Assembly (NCBI GenBank): GCA_024998815.1
Contig: JACEUQ010000003.1
Coordinates: 186,001-250,000, forward strand
Direction: 5' to 3'
Origin: Opitutus sp.
Lineage (GTDB): Bacteria; Verrucomicrobiota; Verrucomicrobiia; Opitutales; Opitutaceae
Length of the DNA stretch: 64,000 nucleotides
The notes beneath the pieces are model-generated. The model searched no databases and was not told where the DNA came from. It saw only the letters and a program-made list of their open reading frames with translations. The position numbers were made by a program, and so were the translations under genes. Shown here in pieces: positions 1 through 8,540 of this stretch (the stretch's first letter is position 1; every line of letters begins with the position of its first letter).

Positions 1-365
1 TCAGCGCCGAACCCACCGCCGCCGCAGCGTCTCCTACGGACAGTATTCTCAGCGAGGAAAACAAAGCGCTGATTATGGCGCGCCTCGAACAGATTGCGCC
101 CGCGCCCACGCCGCCTTCTCCAGAGCTAGTGAGCCAGACCGCACACGCGCCTGCCACTTCAGGTCAAACGGCTACACTTCAATTCACCCAGCGGAATGCA
201 CGGAGCCGCACCGGGACTCTGCACCATGGCCATTCGCAAGCCGCAATGGAGGCCGAGATCGACGTGCTGCGCGTGGTCAACGAACGCCTGAAATGCGACC
301 TTGAGCGGATAACCGCCCAGCGCGACATCCTTAAAAAGGCCGCCGCCATTTTGGCCGCTCCGTAA
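1..365 (+). pseudogene. IS3-type OrfA C-terminal remnant (cut by window edge)
   Basis: The reading frame is open from the left edge of the window to a TAA at 363-365. The first internal ATG is at 75, but the frame upstream is also open, so the true start lies outside. The last 35 or so residues read EIDVLRVVNERLKCDLER then ITAQRDILKKAAAIL. This is the leucine-zipper and RDILKKAAA ending typical of IS3-family OrfA proteins, the DNA-binding subunit made before the OrfB integrase. The middle of the protein is proline- and threonine-rich and not typical. No OrfB follows; the next 600 bases hold only repeats. I read it as a degraded insertion-sequence remnant. A domesticated leucine-zipper protein is also possible. 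Confidence 0.45.
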
Positions 366-379
366 GCGTCCGAGAAAAA

Positions 380-543
380 GTAGCGCGGACTTCCAGTCTG
401 CTCCGGCTAAACTACGGCAGTTTAGCCGCAAAAGATCGCAAGGATCGCAAAGAACAATCCCCGGTATTTCTTTGCGTTCTCTGCTTTCTTTCGCGGCTAA
501 ACGGCTTGGAGTTTTTCGAAGGCAGACTGGAAGTCTGCGCTAC
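380..543. repeat. Composite palindrome: family A arms around a family B palindrome
   Basis: Outer arms at 380-401 and 522-543 are reverse complements built on CTTCCAGTCTGC, and each arm is itself a small palindrome. Between them are the inner arms at 421-455 (GCCGCAAAAGATCGCA) and 471-501 (ending TCTTTCGCGGCTAAA). The same nested design recurs through the window. Confidence 0.85.
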
Positions 544-548
544 TTTCA

Positions 549-759
549 AAACCCAATGCCTGTAGGGCGTCCTTAAAGTATCACAACCGCCACAGCACCA
601 ACCCCATGGGCGGGACGCCCATGCTACGTCCGGACGGGGCCGAGTGCCTTGAGCGTCCCGCCCTTTCATCGGCCCGTAACGTGGCATGGGCGTCTCGCCC
701 ATGGGATTAATTGAGAGATAATTAAATCTACTTTTTCTATGCCTTACAGGCATTGGGTT
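549..759. repeat. Nested inverted repeat, family E
   Basis: An outer inverted repeat (AACCCAATGCCTGTA at 549-563; its complement ends at 759) encloses a second one at 603-628 and 676-709. The inner arms carry CATGGGCGGGACGCCCATG, itself a palindrome. It directly follows the A/B element. The rest of 760-990 shows no convincing gene; an open frame at 795-1157 overlaps the protease start and has no recognisable content. Confidence 0.7.
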
Positions 760-990
760 AAACCCCGCCGCCTAACTACCCCGGCGCCAATGGGGTGCGT
801 TTCACCCCGGCGGCTTCAGCGCCTTTGCGGCCGGCCGCACGCCGCCCCAACTCGCGCCAGCATCGCGATGTGCGTTGGGACGACGGCACGACGCTCGGCT
901 TTAAACGGGTAAACGCTCTCTGGGGTCGATCCCTACATTGCGCATTATCCATTCGCCAAAAACCCCGCTTAGTTCTTACAGAACGGGATT

Positions 991-3900
991 ATGGATACCT
1001 TCAGGAGTCCGCACAGGAGATGGATGAGTGCAGTGGCCCTCATCGTGGCCGCTGCCGGCTTCTTCGTGATTGGACGCCTTTGGCTGCGCAACCCGCAGCC
1101 GTCCACGGTGACCAACACGGCTGCCACCGGCTCGCAAAAATCCGTGGCCGTGCCTGAGCCAAAAGACCCGGCGAGTGCCGCCAAGGGTGCGGCCGGGGCT
1201 GCGGGCGCGCCATCGGCTGCGGTGGCGTGCAAGCATGATGACCATCACAAGGAGCTCCCGAATCTCGACACGCGGATCGCAACCGCAGTCCGGGGCGAAG
1301 CCCAACGCCAGCGCGCGCTCGCGGCATTGCGCACTAAGATCCGCGGGGTAGAGGTGCAGTTTGATCCGGTCACCGGCGCGCCCAATTACATCATGGCACC
1401 CGGGCGGTTCCTCCAGCCGGCGCCAGCGCAGCCGGGCGATGTTTACGCCTCCGTACGCGGGTTTGTGAATGAGCACGCGGACCTCTTCGGCCACGACGCC
1501 ACCACCATCAACGACAGCCGGATGACGCGCGAGGATGTGACCGCGCACAATGGCATGCGCACGGTGGTGTGGCAGCAGCAGGTCGACGGTATCCCCGTTT
1601 ACAACACGGTGCTGAAGGCGAACCTCACCCGGGACGGCGCACTGGTGACGCTAGGCAGCCACTACCTGAGCGATGCGCCGGCGTCCACCGGCCTGGACGC
1701 GACCCAACGCGCGGCCTTGGCCGCCCAGCCGCCAGTGGACGCACGCAAAGCGGTGTCGCTCGCGGCGGCGAACCTAGGTGACACCGTCGCACCGGAGCAG
1801 GCGCGAGAGACCTCGCCTCCCGAGGGCGCGGAGCGCAGGCAGCGCTTTTCCGCACCTCTCCTTTCCGACACGCTCGTCCAACTAGCGTGGCTGCCGGTGG
1901 GCGCTGATTCGGCCAAGCTGACCTGGGATGTGACCCTGGTTAGCCTCCAGCAGCAAGCCATGTTCCGCGTAGTGGTGGATGCGGTGACCGGCGAGGTGCT
2001 CCTGCGTACCTCGCTCACCAACGACGTGAGCAATGCGAGCTTCCGCGTGCATGCCGATGCGACCACGAAAAAGCCCTTCGACAGCCCCAACCCGATGTTG
2101 CCGGGCACCCCGACGCCCAGCGGCGCTCAGGCCGCCGAGGTGCCGCGCCAATTGGTGACGCTTCAATCGGTCAACCCCACGGCCTCGCCGAACGGGTGGA
2201 TCAACGACGGAGTCTTCGAAACGCTCGGTAACAACGTGGACGCTCACACCGACACGAATGCGGATAACGCCGCCGACCTACCGCGACCGACCTCGGCCAC
2301 GCGGGTGTTTGATTTCCCTTTGGACACCACCCAGGTGCCGAGCACCTACAAACCCGCCGCCGTGGTGCACCTATTTTACCTGAACAACTGGATTCATGAT
2401 CAGCTTTACAGCCTCGGTTTCACCGAGGGCGCGGGCAATTTCCAGACTAACAACTTCGGCCGTGGCGGCCTTGGCAATGATCCGGTGCAAGCCGATGCAC
2501 AGGACGGCAGCGGCACGAACAACGCCAACATGTCCACACCGCCCGACGGCAGCTCCCCGCGCATGCAGATGTACATTTTCACCGGGCCGACGCCGGACCG
2601 GGACGGGGATTTCGATGGAGTGATTGTGGTGCATGAATACGTGCATGGCCTGAGCAACCGACTCGTCGGCGGCGGGGTGGGCATCAGTGCCTTGGCCACA
2701 GGAGGAATGGGCGAGGGCTGGTCGGATTTCTACGGCCTCGCGCTGCTGGCCGATCCGGCATCCGACCCCAACGCGGTCTATCCCGGCGGTTCCTATGCGA
2801 CCCGGGACCTCTTTGGAATGACGACGAATTATTACTTCGGTATCCGCCGGTATCCGTATTCGACGGACATGGCGAAAAACCCGCTGACCTTTCGGGACAT
2901 TGATCCGACCCAAGCCAGCCCGCACACGGGGGTCCCTCTCAGCCCCTGGATGGGCGCCTCGAACAGCAACCCATCCGAGGTCCACAATGTCGGCGAAGTG
3001 TGGTGTATGGTTCTCTGGGAGTGCCGCGCCAATTTGATCGCCAAATATGGTGGCACGGCGGGAAACCAAAAAATCCTCCAGCTGGTCACCGACGGGATGA
3101 AGCTGTGCCCGGCAAACCCGAATCTACTGCAATCTCGCGATGCGATCATCCAGGCCGACCTCGTGAGCACGGGCGGCGCGGATGCAGCCCAGCTGTGGGC
3201 CGCCTTTGCCAAGCGCGGAATGGGCGCCGGGGCGAGTGCCCCGCCGAGCAGCACCACCACCGGCGTAGTGGAAGCCTTCGATTTTCCGGACGCGCTGAGC
3301 GTGACGCCCTCCCTCGCATTGGCAGCGACGGGGCCGGTGGGCGGACCGTTCACCCCTGCATTACAGTCTTACACGCTGGCCAACACCTCCACGACCACCC
3401 CGCTTTCGTGGACCGCCGCAGCCAATGCCCCCTGGATGAGTGTCGCTCCTGCTGGCGGCACGCTGGCCGCCGGTGCGTCCACGACCGTCTCGATGGCGTT
3501 CAATAGCGCCTCCGCCTCGCTGGCGAGTGGGAGCTATAACGGCACGTTGATTTTCACCAACCTTACCAGTTCCGCGGCCTTATCGCGCGGGGTGAACCTC
3601 ACCATCGGCACCGGCGTGGATTATTTCACCGAACTCTTCACCTCGGCGAACGACACGGACAATCAAAGCTGGCTGTTCACGCCGAATGCCTCGTCCAAAT
3701 TTTACGGCGTGCAGCGCACGGCATCGGTGTCTGCGTTTCCCACCGACCCCACCGGTGGCACGCCGCTGGTGCTGAGCGATGACAGTTTTGTTCAGGTGAC
3801 CCCAACGGGTGGTGCGACGGTGAAGCTCTACGGCACGGCCTACAGTACGTTTTACGTCGGCAGCAACGGCTACGTGACCTTCGGTTCCGGTGATACATCC

Positions 3901-6900
3901 CTGAGCGCATCACTCGCTGGCCACTTCAACCTGCCCCGAGTCGCGGCCTTGTTCGCTGACCTCTTGCCCACTGCCAGCGGCGGATCTGTGACGTGGAAGC
4001 AGCTCGCAGATCGCATCGCGGTGAGCTACCAGAACGTCCAGACCTTCGGCGTTAGCGGCAGCCCAAACAGCTTTCAGATCGAGCTGTTCTACGACGGGCA
4101 AATTCGCATCACCTGCCTGGGTATCAGCAACACCGGAGGCCTGATTGGTTTGTCGCAGGGCTTGGGCGTGCCGGCGAATTTCGTCAGCAGCAACTTCAGT
4201 AACTACGGCGCTACCGTGCCCCAGTCGTTTCGATTATCGGTGCCTGTGGTCGCCACCGAGGGTGACGGCGTACGGGTCGGGCAAGGCGCGGTGACGCTGC
4301 CTGCCGTGCAGGCAACGGCCGTGGTCGTGACCCTCGCTTCCCTGAACACGGGTGAAGTGACGGTCCCGTCGTCAGTGACGATTCTGGCCGGGCAGTTGAG
4401 CACGACGTTCGATGTGACGATCGTGGATGACTCGGTCCTGGACGGGACCCAGACGGCCATCATCAGCGCGACGGCCGCCGGATTGGGTTCGGCAGCGGGA
4501 GCCATCTCGGTGCAGGACAATGACGGCACCGCGACACTCATGGTCACGGCTCCCCCAAGTGCCACGGAAGGAGTCGGCACCGTTCAGGGAACGGTGACGA
4601 TCAGCGCAGCTCTCACCGTGCCGGTGACGGTGGGGCTGAGTTCCAGCGACGCCACTGCGGTGCAGGTGCCCGCCGGGGTGGTGATTCCTGCGGGCCAGAC
4701 ATCGACTCCGTTTACGATCACGGTCGTGGACGACAACAAAATCGACGGGACGCAGACGGCGACCCTCACCGCGCATGTGCAGGCATGGAGCGACGGCACC
4801 GCGTCGATCGCGGTTCTGGATAACGAAATGTCGGCCCTCTCGGTTTCCGTTCCGGCGACGGTTGCCGAAGGGGCAACGGGAACGGGCACGGTCACCCTCT
4901 CCGGCTCACTGCCGACTGCGCTGGTGGTTGCGCTTGCCTCCAACACCCCATCGCGACTGACGGTCCCGGCCACGGTCACTCTCGCGGCGGGAACGACCTC
5001 GGCGACATTCACACTCACCACCGTGAACAACACGTTGACCGATGGCAGTGCGGCTACGCTGATTTCCGCGACGGCAGCCGGATTCACAAATGCATCTGGG
5101 ACCACGACCGTGTTGGATAATGACGTGCACCACTACACCTTCGCCGCTCTCGCCTCGGCGCAAACGCGTGGCGCACCGTTCGCGGTGACGATCACCGCCA
5201 AGGATCTGAACAATGTAACGATCTCCAGTTACACGACGGCGGCAGGGCTTACCGCCAGCGGCGTGGGCGGACCTGTGGCGCTGACGCCCGCTACGACGGG
5301 CGCGTTCACCGCCGGCATTTGGACGGGGAACGTGACGGTGAACACCTTCGACTCAAACGTCGTGCTGACCGTCAGCGACGGTGCCGGGCACACGGGAGCG
5401 AGCACGGCGTTTAACGTGGGCACCGGCGCGCTGCATCACTTCGTCTGGAGTACGCAGCCAGCGACACGGACGGCGAACACGCCCGTAAGCGCCACGTTAA
5501 CCGCCCAGGATGCGGGGAACAACACCGTGACCAGTTTCACCGGCAGCGCCGCACTCAATTGCGGACAGCCGACCAAGGTGGTGGGCACAGGCACTACGAC
5601 GACGGGGACGTTGCCGCTTTATACCTACTACCACGACCAGCGCTCACAGATCATCTACCTGCAAAGCGAAATCGGGGCCGCCGGGACGATCAAAGGACTG
5701 TCGCTCAACGTCACCACGCTACCGGGCCAGACGATGAACAACTGGACCATCCGGATGAAGCACACCTCGCTCGCAAGCTACGCGACCGCTACCTGGGAGA
5801 GCACGGGCTGGACCACGGTGTACCAGGCCAACCAGACGATCAGCACCACCGGCCTGACTACCTTCACGTTCACGACGCCCTTTGTGTACGACGGGGCGAG
5901 TAACCTGATGGTGGATTTCAGCTTCAACAATGCTTCATTCACTAGCGCAGGGGGAGTCACCTGCACTACGACGAGCACGACGCGGACGATCCATTATTAC
6001 GCCGACAGCTGGTACGGCGACCCACTGACGTGGTCAGGAACAACGAATCCTACACCTGCAACGAGCACGATCCTGCCGAACTTGCAGCTGCAGATGGATC
6101 GAACGCTTCCCATCAGCCCGTCTGTGACAGGGAGCTTCTCCGGCGGCACCTGGACTGGCGCGATCGCGGTCGCGCAACTTGCGGCGGCTGTAAATCTGCG
6201 TGCCGACGACGGCGTCGGGCACACGGGGGACAGCAATGGCTTCGCCGTGCTTGCCAGCACCGACGCGAGCCTGGCCAACCTCGTCCCGGGCAGCGGCACG
6301 CTCGCGCCGGCATTCACCAGCGCGACCACGAACTACACCAGCAGTGCATCAACGGCCACCGCCGCCATGACCATCACCCCGGTCGCGACGAACGCCTACG
6401 CAACAATCCAGGTCCGCGTGAATGGCGGCTCCTACGCAGCCGTCGCTTCGGGAGCGCCGAGTGGTCCGCTCGCCCTCACCCTAGGCGCCAACACCGTCGA
6501 GGTGCTTGTGACCGCGCAGGATACCGTGACGACGAAGACCTACGCCGTCGTAACCACCCGGAGAACTCCCTATCAGGATTGGGCTACCGGTCTCGGCCTA
6601 AGCGGCGCGAACCTTGATCCGAACGGGGATGCCGACACCGACGGGATAAAGAACCTCCAAGAGTGGGCCTTTGGAACCAATCCATCCTCCGGCGCAGGCG
6701 AGCCAATCCAAGTGAATGCCGGGGTACTCAACGCGCACGGTGCGCCCACGGTACTTGCGGTGCCGGATGGGCTCGGTGGAGTTTCCCTGTTCGCGCTGTT
6801 CGGTCGCCGCAAGGACGCCGGCACGGTCGGGCTCACTTACGCCGTTGAATTCAGCGAAAATTTAACGGTGTGGAATGTGAGTACCAACACGCCGACGGTG

Positions 6901-7002
6901 ATCGCGCAGGACAGCGAAATAGAAGCCGTCACCGTTCCCCTCCCCTCCGCCGTGAGTACACCGCCCAAAGTGTTCTTCCGTGTGAGAGTCACCGGCCAGT
7001 GA
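991..7002 (+). CDS. Secreted M36-family (fungalysin-type) zinc metalloprotease, multidomain
   Basis: 2003 residues. After a basic N-terminus comes a hydrophobic segment (about 12-32) that should act as a Sec signal or anchor. A fungalysin/thermolysin-type propeptide region follows (about 100-240). The catalytic domain spans roughly 390-760, with the zinc motif HEYVH at 548-552 and the downstream ligand in GEGWSDF (E575), as in peptidase family M36. About 771-870 resembles a BACON-like beta domain. Three Calx-beta-like repeats lie at about 1080-1390, each with an acidic-glycine EG start and a VDD motif. A cadherin-like beta-sandwich is at about 1758-1850. A calcium-binding-looking stretch rich in DPNGDADTDG is near 1875. 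The role is extracellular protein breakdown; the beta modules probably bind matrix or substrate. The ATG at 991 has only a weak Shine-Dalgarno (CGGGA). No neighbour on the same strand shares an operon. Confidence 0.9.
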   Translation: MDTFRSPHRRWMSAVALIVAAAGFFVIGRLWLRNPQPSTVTNTAATGSQKSVAVPEPKDPASAAKGAAGAAGAPSAAVACKHDDHHKELPNLDTRIATAVRGEAQRQRALAALRTKIRGVEVQFDPVTGAPNYIMAPGRFLQPAPAQPGDVYASVRGFVNEHADLFGHDATTINDSRMTREDVTAHNGMRTVVWQQQVDGIPVYNTVLKANLTRDGALVTLGSHYLSDAPASTGLDATQRAALAAQPPVDARKAVSLAAANLGDTVAPEQARETSPPEGAERRQRFSAPLLSDTLVQLAWLPVGADSAKLTWDVTLVSLQQQAMFRVVVDAVTGEVLLRTSLTNDVSNASFRVHADATTKKPFDSPNPMLPGTPTPSGAQAAEVPRQLVTLQSVNPTASPNGWINDGVFETLGNNVDAHTDTNADNAADLPRPTSATRVFDFPLDTTQVPSTYKPAAVVHLFYLNNWIHDQLYSLGFTEGAGNFQTNNFGRGGLGNDPVQADAQDGSGTNNANMSTPPDGSSPRMQMYIFTGPTPDRDGDFDGVIVVHEYVHGLSNRLVGGGVGISALATGGMGEGWSDFYGLALLADPASDPNAVYPGGSYATRDLFGMTTNYYFGIRRYPYSTDMAKNPLTFRDIDPTQASPHTGVPLSPWMGASNSNPSEVHNVGEVWCMVLWECRANLIAKYGGTAGNQKILQLVTDGMKLCPANPNLLQSRDAIIQADLVSTGGADAAQLWAAFAKRGMGAGASAPPSSTTTGVVEAFDFPDALSVTPSLALAATGPVGGPFTPALQSYTLANTSTTTPLSWTAAANAPWMSVAPAGGTLAAGASTTVSMAFNSASASLASGSYNGTLIFTNLTSSAALSRGVNLTIGTGVDYFTELFTSANDTDNQSWLFTPNASSKFYGVQRTASVSAFPTDPTGGTPLVLSDDSFVQVTPTGGATVKLYGTAYSTFYVGSNGYVTFGSGDTSLSASLAGHFNLPRVAALFADLLPTASGGSVTWKQLADRIAVSYQNVQTFGVSGSPNSFQIELFYDGQIRITCLGISNTGGLIGLSQGLGVPANFVSSNFSNYGATVPQSFRLSVPVVATEGDGVRVGQGAVTLPAVQATAVVVTLASLNTGEVTVPSSVTILAGQLSTTFDVTIVDDSVLDGTQTAIISATAAGLGSAAGAISVQDNDGTATLMVTAPPSATEGVGTVQGTVTISAALTVPVTVGLSSSDATAVQVPAGVVIPAGQTSTPFTITVVDDNKIDGTQTATLTAHVQAWSDGTASIAVLDNEMSALSVSVPATVAEGATGTGTVTLSGSLPTALVVALASNTPSRLTVPATVTLAAGTTSATFTLTTVNNTLTDGSAATLISATAAGFTNASGTTTVLDNDVHHYTFAALASAQTRGAPFAVTITAKDLNNVTISSYTTAAGLTASGVGGPVALTPATTGAFTAGIWTGNVTVNTFDSNVVLTVSDGAGHTGASTAFNVGTGALHHFVWSTQPATRTANTPVSATLTAQDAGNNTVTSFTGSAALNCGQPTKVVGTGTTTTGTLPLYTYYHDQRSQIIYLQSEIGAAGTIKGLSLNVTTLPGQTMNNWTIRMKHTSLASYATATWESTGWTTVYQANQTISTTGLTTFTFTTPFVYDGASNLMVDFSFNNASFTSAGGVTCTTTSTTRTIHYYADSWYGDPLTWSGTTNPTPATSTILPNLQLQMDRTLPISPSVTGSFSGGTWTGAIAVAQLAAAVNLRADDGVGHTGDSNGFAVLASTDASLANLVPGSGTLAPAFTSATTNYTSSASTATAAMTITPVATNAYATIQVRVNGGSYAAVASGAPSGPLALTLGANTVEVLVTAQDTVTTKTYAVVTTRRTPYQDWATGLGLSGANLDPNGDADTDGIKNLQEWAFGTNPSSGAGEPIQVNAGVLNAHGAPTVLAVPDGLGGVSLFALFGRRKDAGTVGLTYAVEFSENLTVWNVSTNTPTVIAQDSEIEAVTVPLPSAVSTPPKVFFRVRVTGQ

Positions 7003-7170
7003 TTCCGACCGGCCGTCACGCCAGGAGCATCCGGCTGGCGGACGCCCCTGGTGGGTGCCGCCTACGCCGAGCAGGCAAAGGGATAAATTAACATCGGTGG
7101 TTCCTCGGCAGTTTCAGCGACACCCTGCGGCGCAGCTCAGACGAAGCGTAAAAAGTAACGACTCGAAAAG

Positions 7171-7306
7171 GAGCGCGGACTTCCAGTCTGCTCCGGGGGT
7201 TTGGCCCCTGACTAGTCGAACGCAGATCAGCCGAATCCTTGAGCTCACGCTCAAGGCCACATGATTCGCGAACACACTCCTTGTGGCCTTGAGCGTGAGC
7301 TCAAGG
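7171..7306. repeat. Family A half-arm plus perfect 25-bp inverted repeat (family F)
   Basis: A single family A arm lies at 7171-7191. At 7237-7261 and 7282-7306 two 25-bp arms (containing TTGAGCTCACGCTCAAGG) are exact reverse complements separated by 20 bases, so they could form a long hairpin. A degenerate arm GCAGACTGGTCGTCTACGC near 7533 may be the missing right partner. Nothing coding is recognised in 7003-7555. Confidence 0.75.
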
Positions 7307-7555
7307 TCTGGTGTTTGGCCGTCTAACTCGTGCCAAGAACCACACAGGTGCTGCGCATCATGTATGGCGATCTGAGCTGATCACTCCGGGGAGTTTCGCT
7401 GACTTCGCAACAGCCACCCTCACGTCAACGAACTCATCGAAACTCATGCCGTTGTTACCTGCGGTACGCTTCTACCTTAGCTGGGTGGACAGATCTCAAC
7501 TCGTTTTGGGGCTAAACTCCAGAGGCAGACTGGTCGTCTACGCTACGTTTTCGCC

Positions 7556-8344
7556 CTACTTCGCTTTCGCCTCGGCGTAGGCTTCGCGGGCGCGCTGCAA
7601 CTGCATCGAGTTAAACGCCTGGTAACCGAACATCGCCTTAAACCGTTCGTCACTGGCGTTTGCACTGATTTCCCAGCGTTCCGCAGGCGTCAGATCAGGG
7701 CTCGCGACTACGGCGGTCACCGCGTTTGGCGAGGTTGGCGAAGTCTCGGTCAAAAAACTTTCCCCGAGTTGCACCAGCGCCCGCATCTGTTCGGGCGTGA
7801 AGGACTGCGCATGCGCCGCGGCCACCACCGCCAGCGGCAAAGGCGGAGATTGCTCGCGAGCGATCGCCGCAGCCGGCGCGCCAACCGCTGCGACGGCCGC
7901 CGCGACAGCAGCCGTGTTCGTCCGTCCGCCAGTCGACACGCGCAAAGGCAACCCCGCCTCGTTGGGGGCGCTACCTTCAGCCAACCGGGAGCGTTGCGCT
8001 GTCGTCGGCGAGGCCTCCTGAACCGCCGCCACAGCAGAACGGCCATCGTGCCCAAAATGCTCACCTTCGGCGGCGAGCGTAGCCCCCTCCAGCCGGGATT
8101 GCCGCAGTACCGGCTGAGCAACGTGCTCACGACCTGCGCGCTTGCTCGATTCGGCCACCGCCACAAGGCGCGATGATGCCGGACTTGCCGTGAGTGCTTC
8201 GCCGCGTGCCACCTCCGCAGCACCGGCGACGCGAGTGGGGCGCTCTTCGTTGGAACTCGGTGCAGCGGACGGCTCGGACGGCGCGCATCCGGTTAACAAC
8301 AAGCCCAGCGGCAGGATCAGTGAAAGCGACCGTCTTGAGCTCAT
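7556..8344 (-). CDS. Predicted lipoprotein of unknown function
   Basis: 262 residues starting at ATG 8344. The N-terminus MSSRRSLSLILPLGLLLTGC is a signal peptide ending in a classic lipobox (LLTGC, acylated cysteine C20), so the product should be anchored in a membrane facing the periplasm. Residues 21-170 are alanine-, serine- and glutamate-rich and look disordered. The last 90 residues are more ordered, with SFTPEQMRALVQLGESF and LTPAERWEISANASDERF, suggesting a small helical domain. I do not recognise the family. It runs in the same direction as the TPR gene upstream (8541-10598), separated by a family B repeat, so cotranscription is possible but not shown. Confidence 0.7.
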   Translation of the reverse strand: MSSRRSLSLILPLGLLLTGCAPSEPSAAPSSNEERPTRVAGAAEVARGEALTASPASSRLVAVAESSKRAGREHVAQPVLRQSRLEGATLAAEGEHFGHDGRSAVAAVQEASPTTAQRSRLAEGSAPNEAGLPLRVSTGGRTNTAAVAAAVAAVGAPAAAIAREQSPPLPLAVVAAAHAQSFTPEQMRALVQLGESFLTETSPTSPNAVTAVVASPDLTPAERWEISANASDERFKAMFGYQAFNSMQLQRAREAYAEAKAK

Positions 8345-8395
8345 GATTTAGGTTTCTTGGGCAGTAACATTTAAAGTGTGAGATTAAACCAATGC

Positions 8396-8478
8396 AGTTT
8401 TGCCGCGAAAGATCGCAAGGATCACAAAGAACAACCCCTGTATTTCTATGCGTTCTATGCGTTCTTTTGCGGCTAAAA
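8396..8478. repeat. Family B palindrome
   Basis: The left arm has GCCGCGAAAGATCGCAAGG and the right arm ends CGTTCTTTTGCGGCTAAA. They are imperfect reverse complements with about 10 unpaired bases. The element sits between the lipoprotein gene and the TPR gene. Confidence 0.8.
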
Positions 8479-8540
8479 GGATCGAATGATATGACTGATG
8501 TTGGAAGGGACGGCAGATGCGACAACTCGAAGGTTACTGC

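Noticed and set aside
412-753. Possible minus-strand gene of 113 residues
   Set aside because: It lies entirely within nested palindromes and ends in translated family B arm (RSLRSFAAKLP).
795-1157. Plus-strand frame before the protease gene
   Set aside because: It overlaps the protease start in another frame and has arginine-rich, low-complexity content without known motifs.
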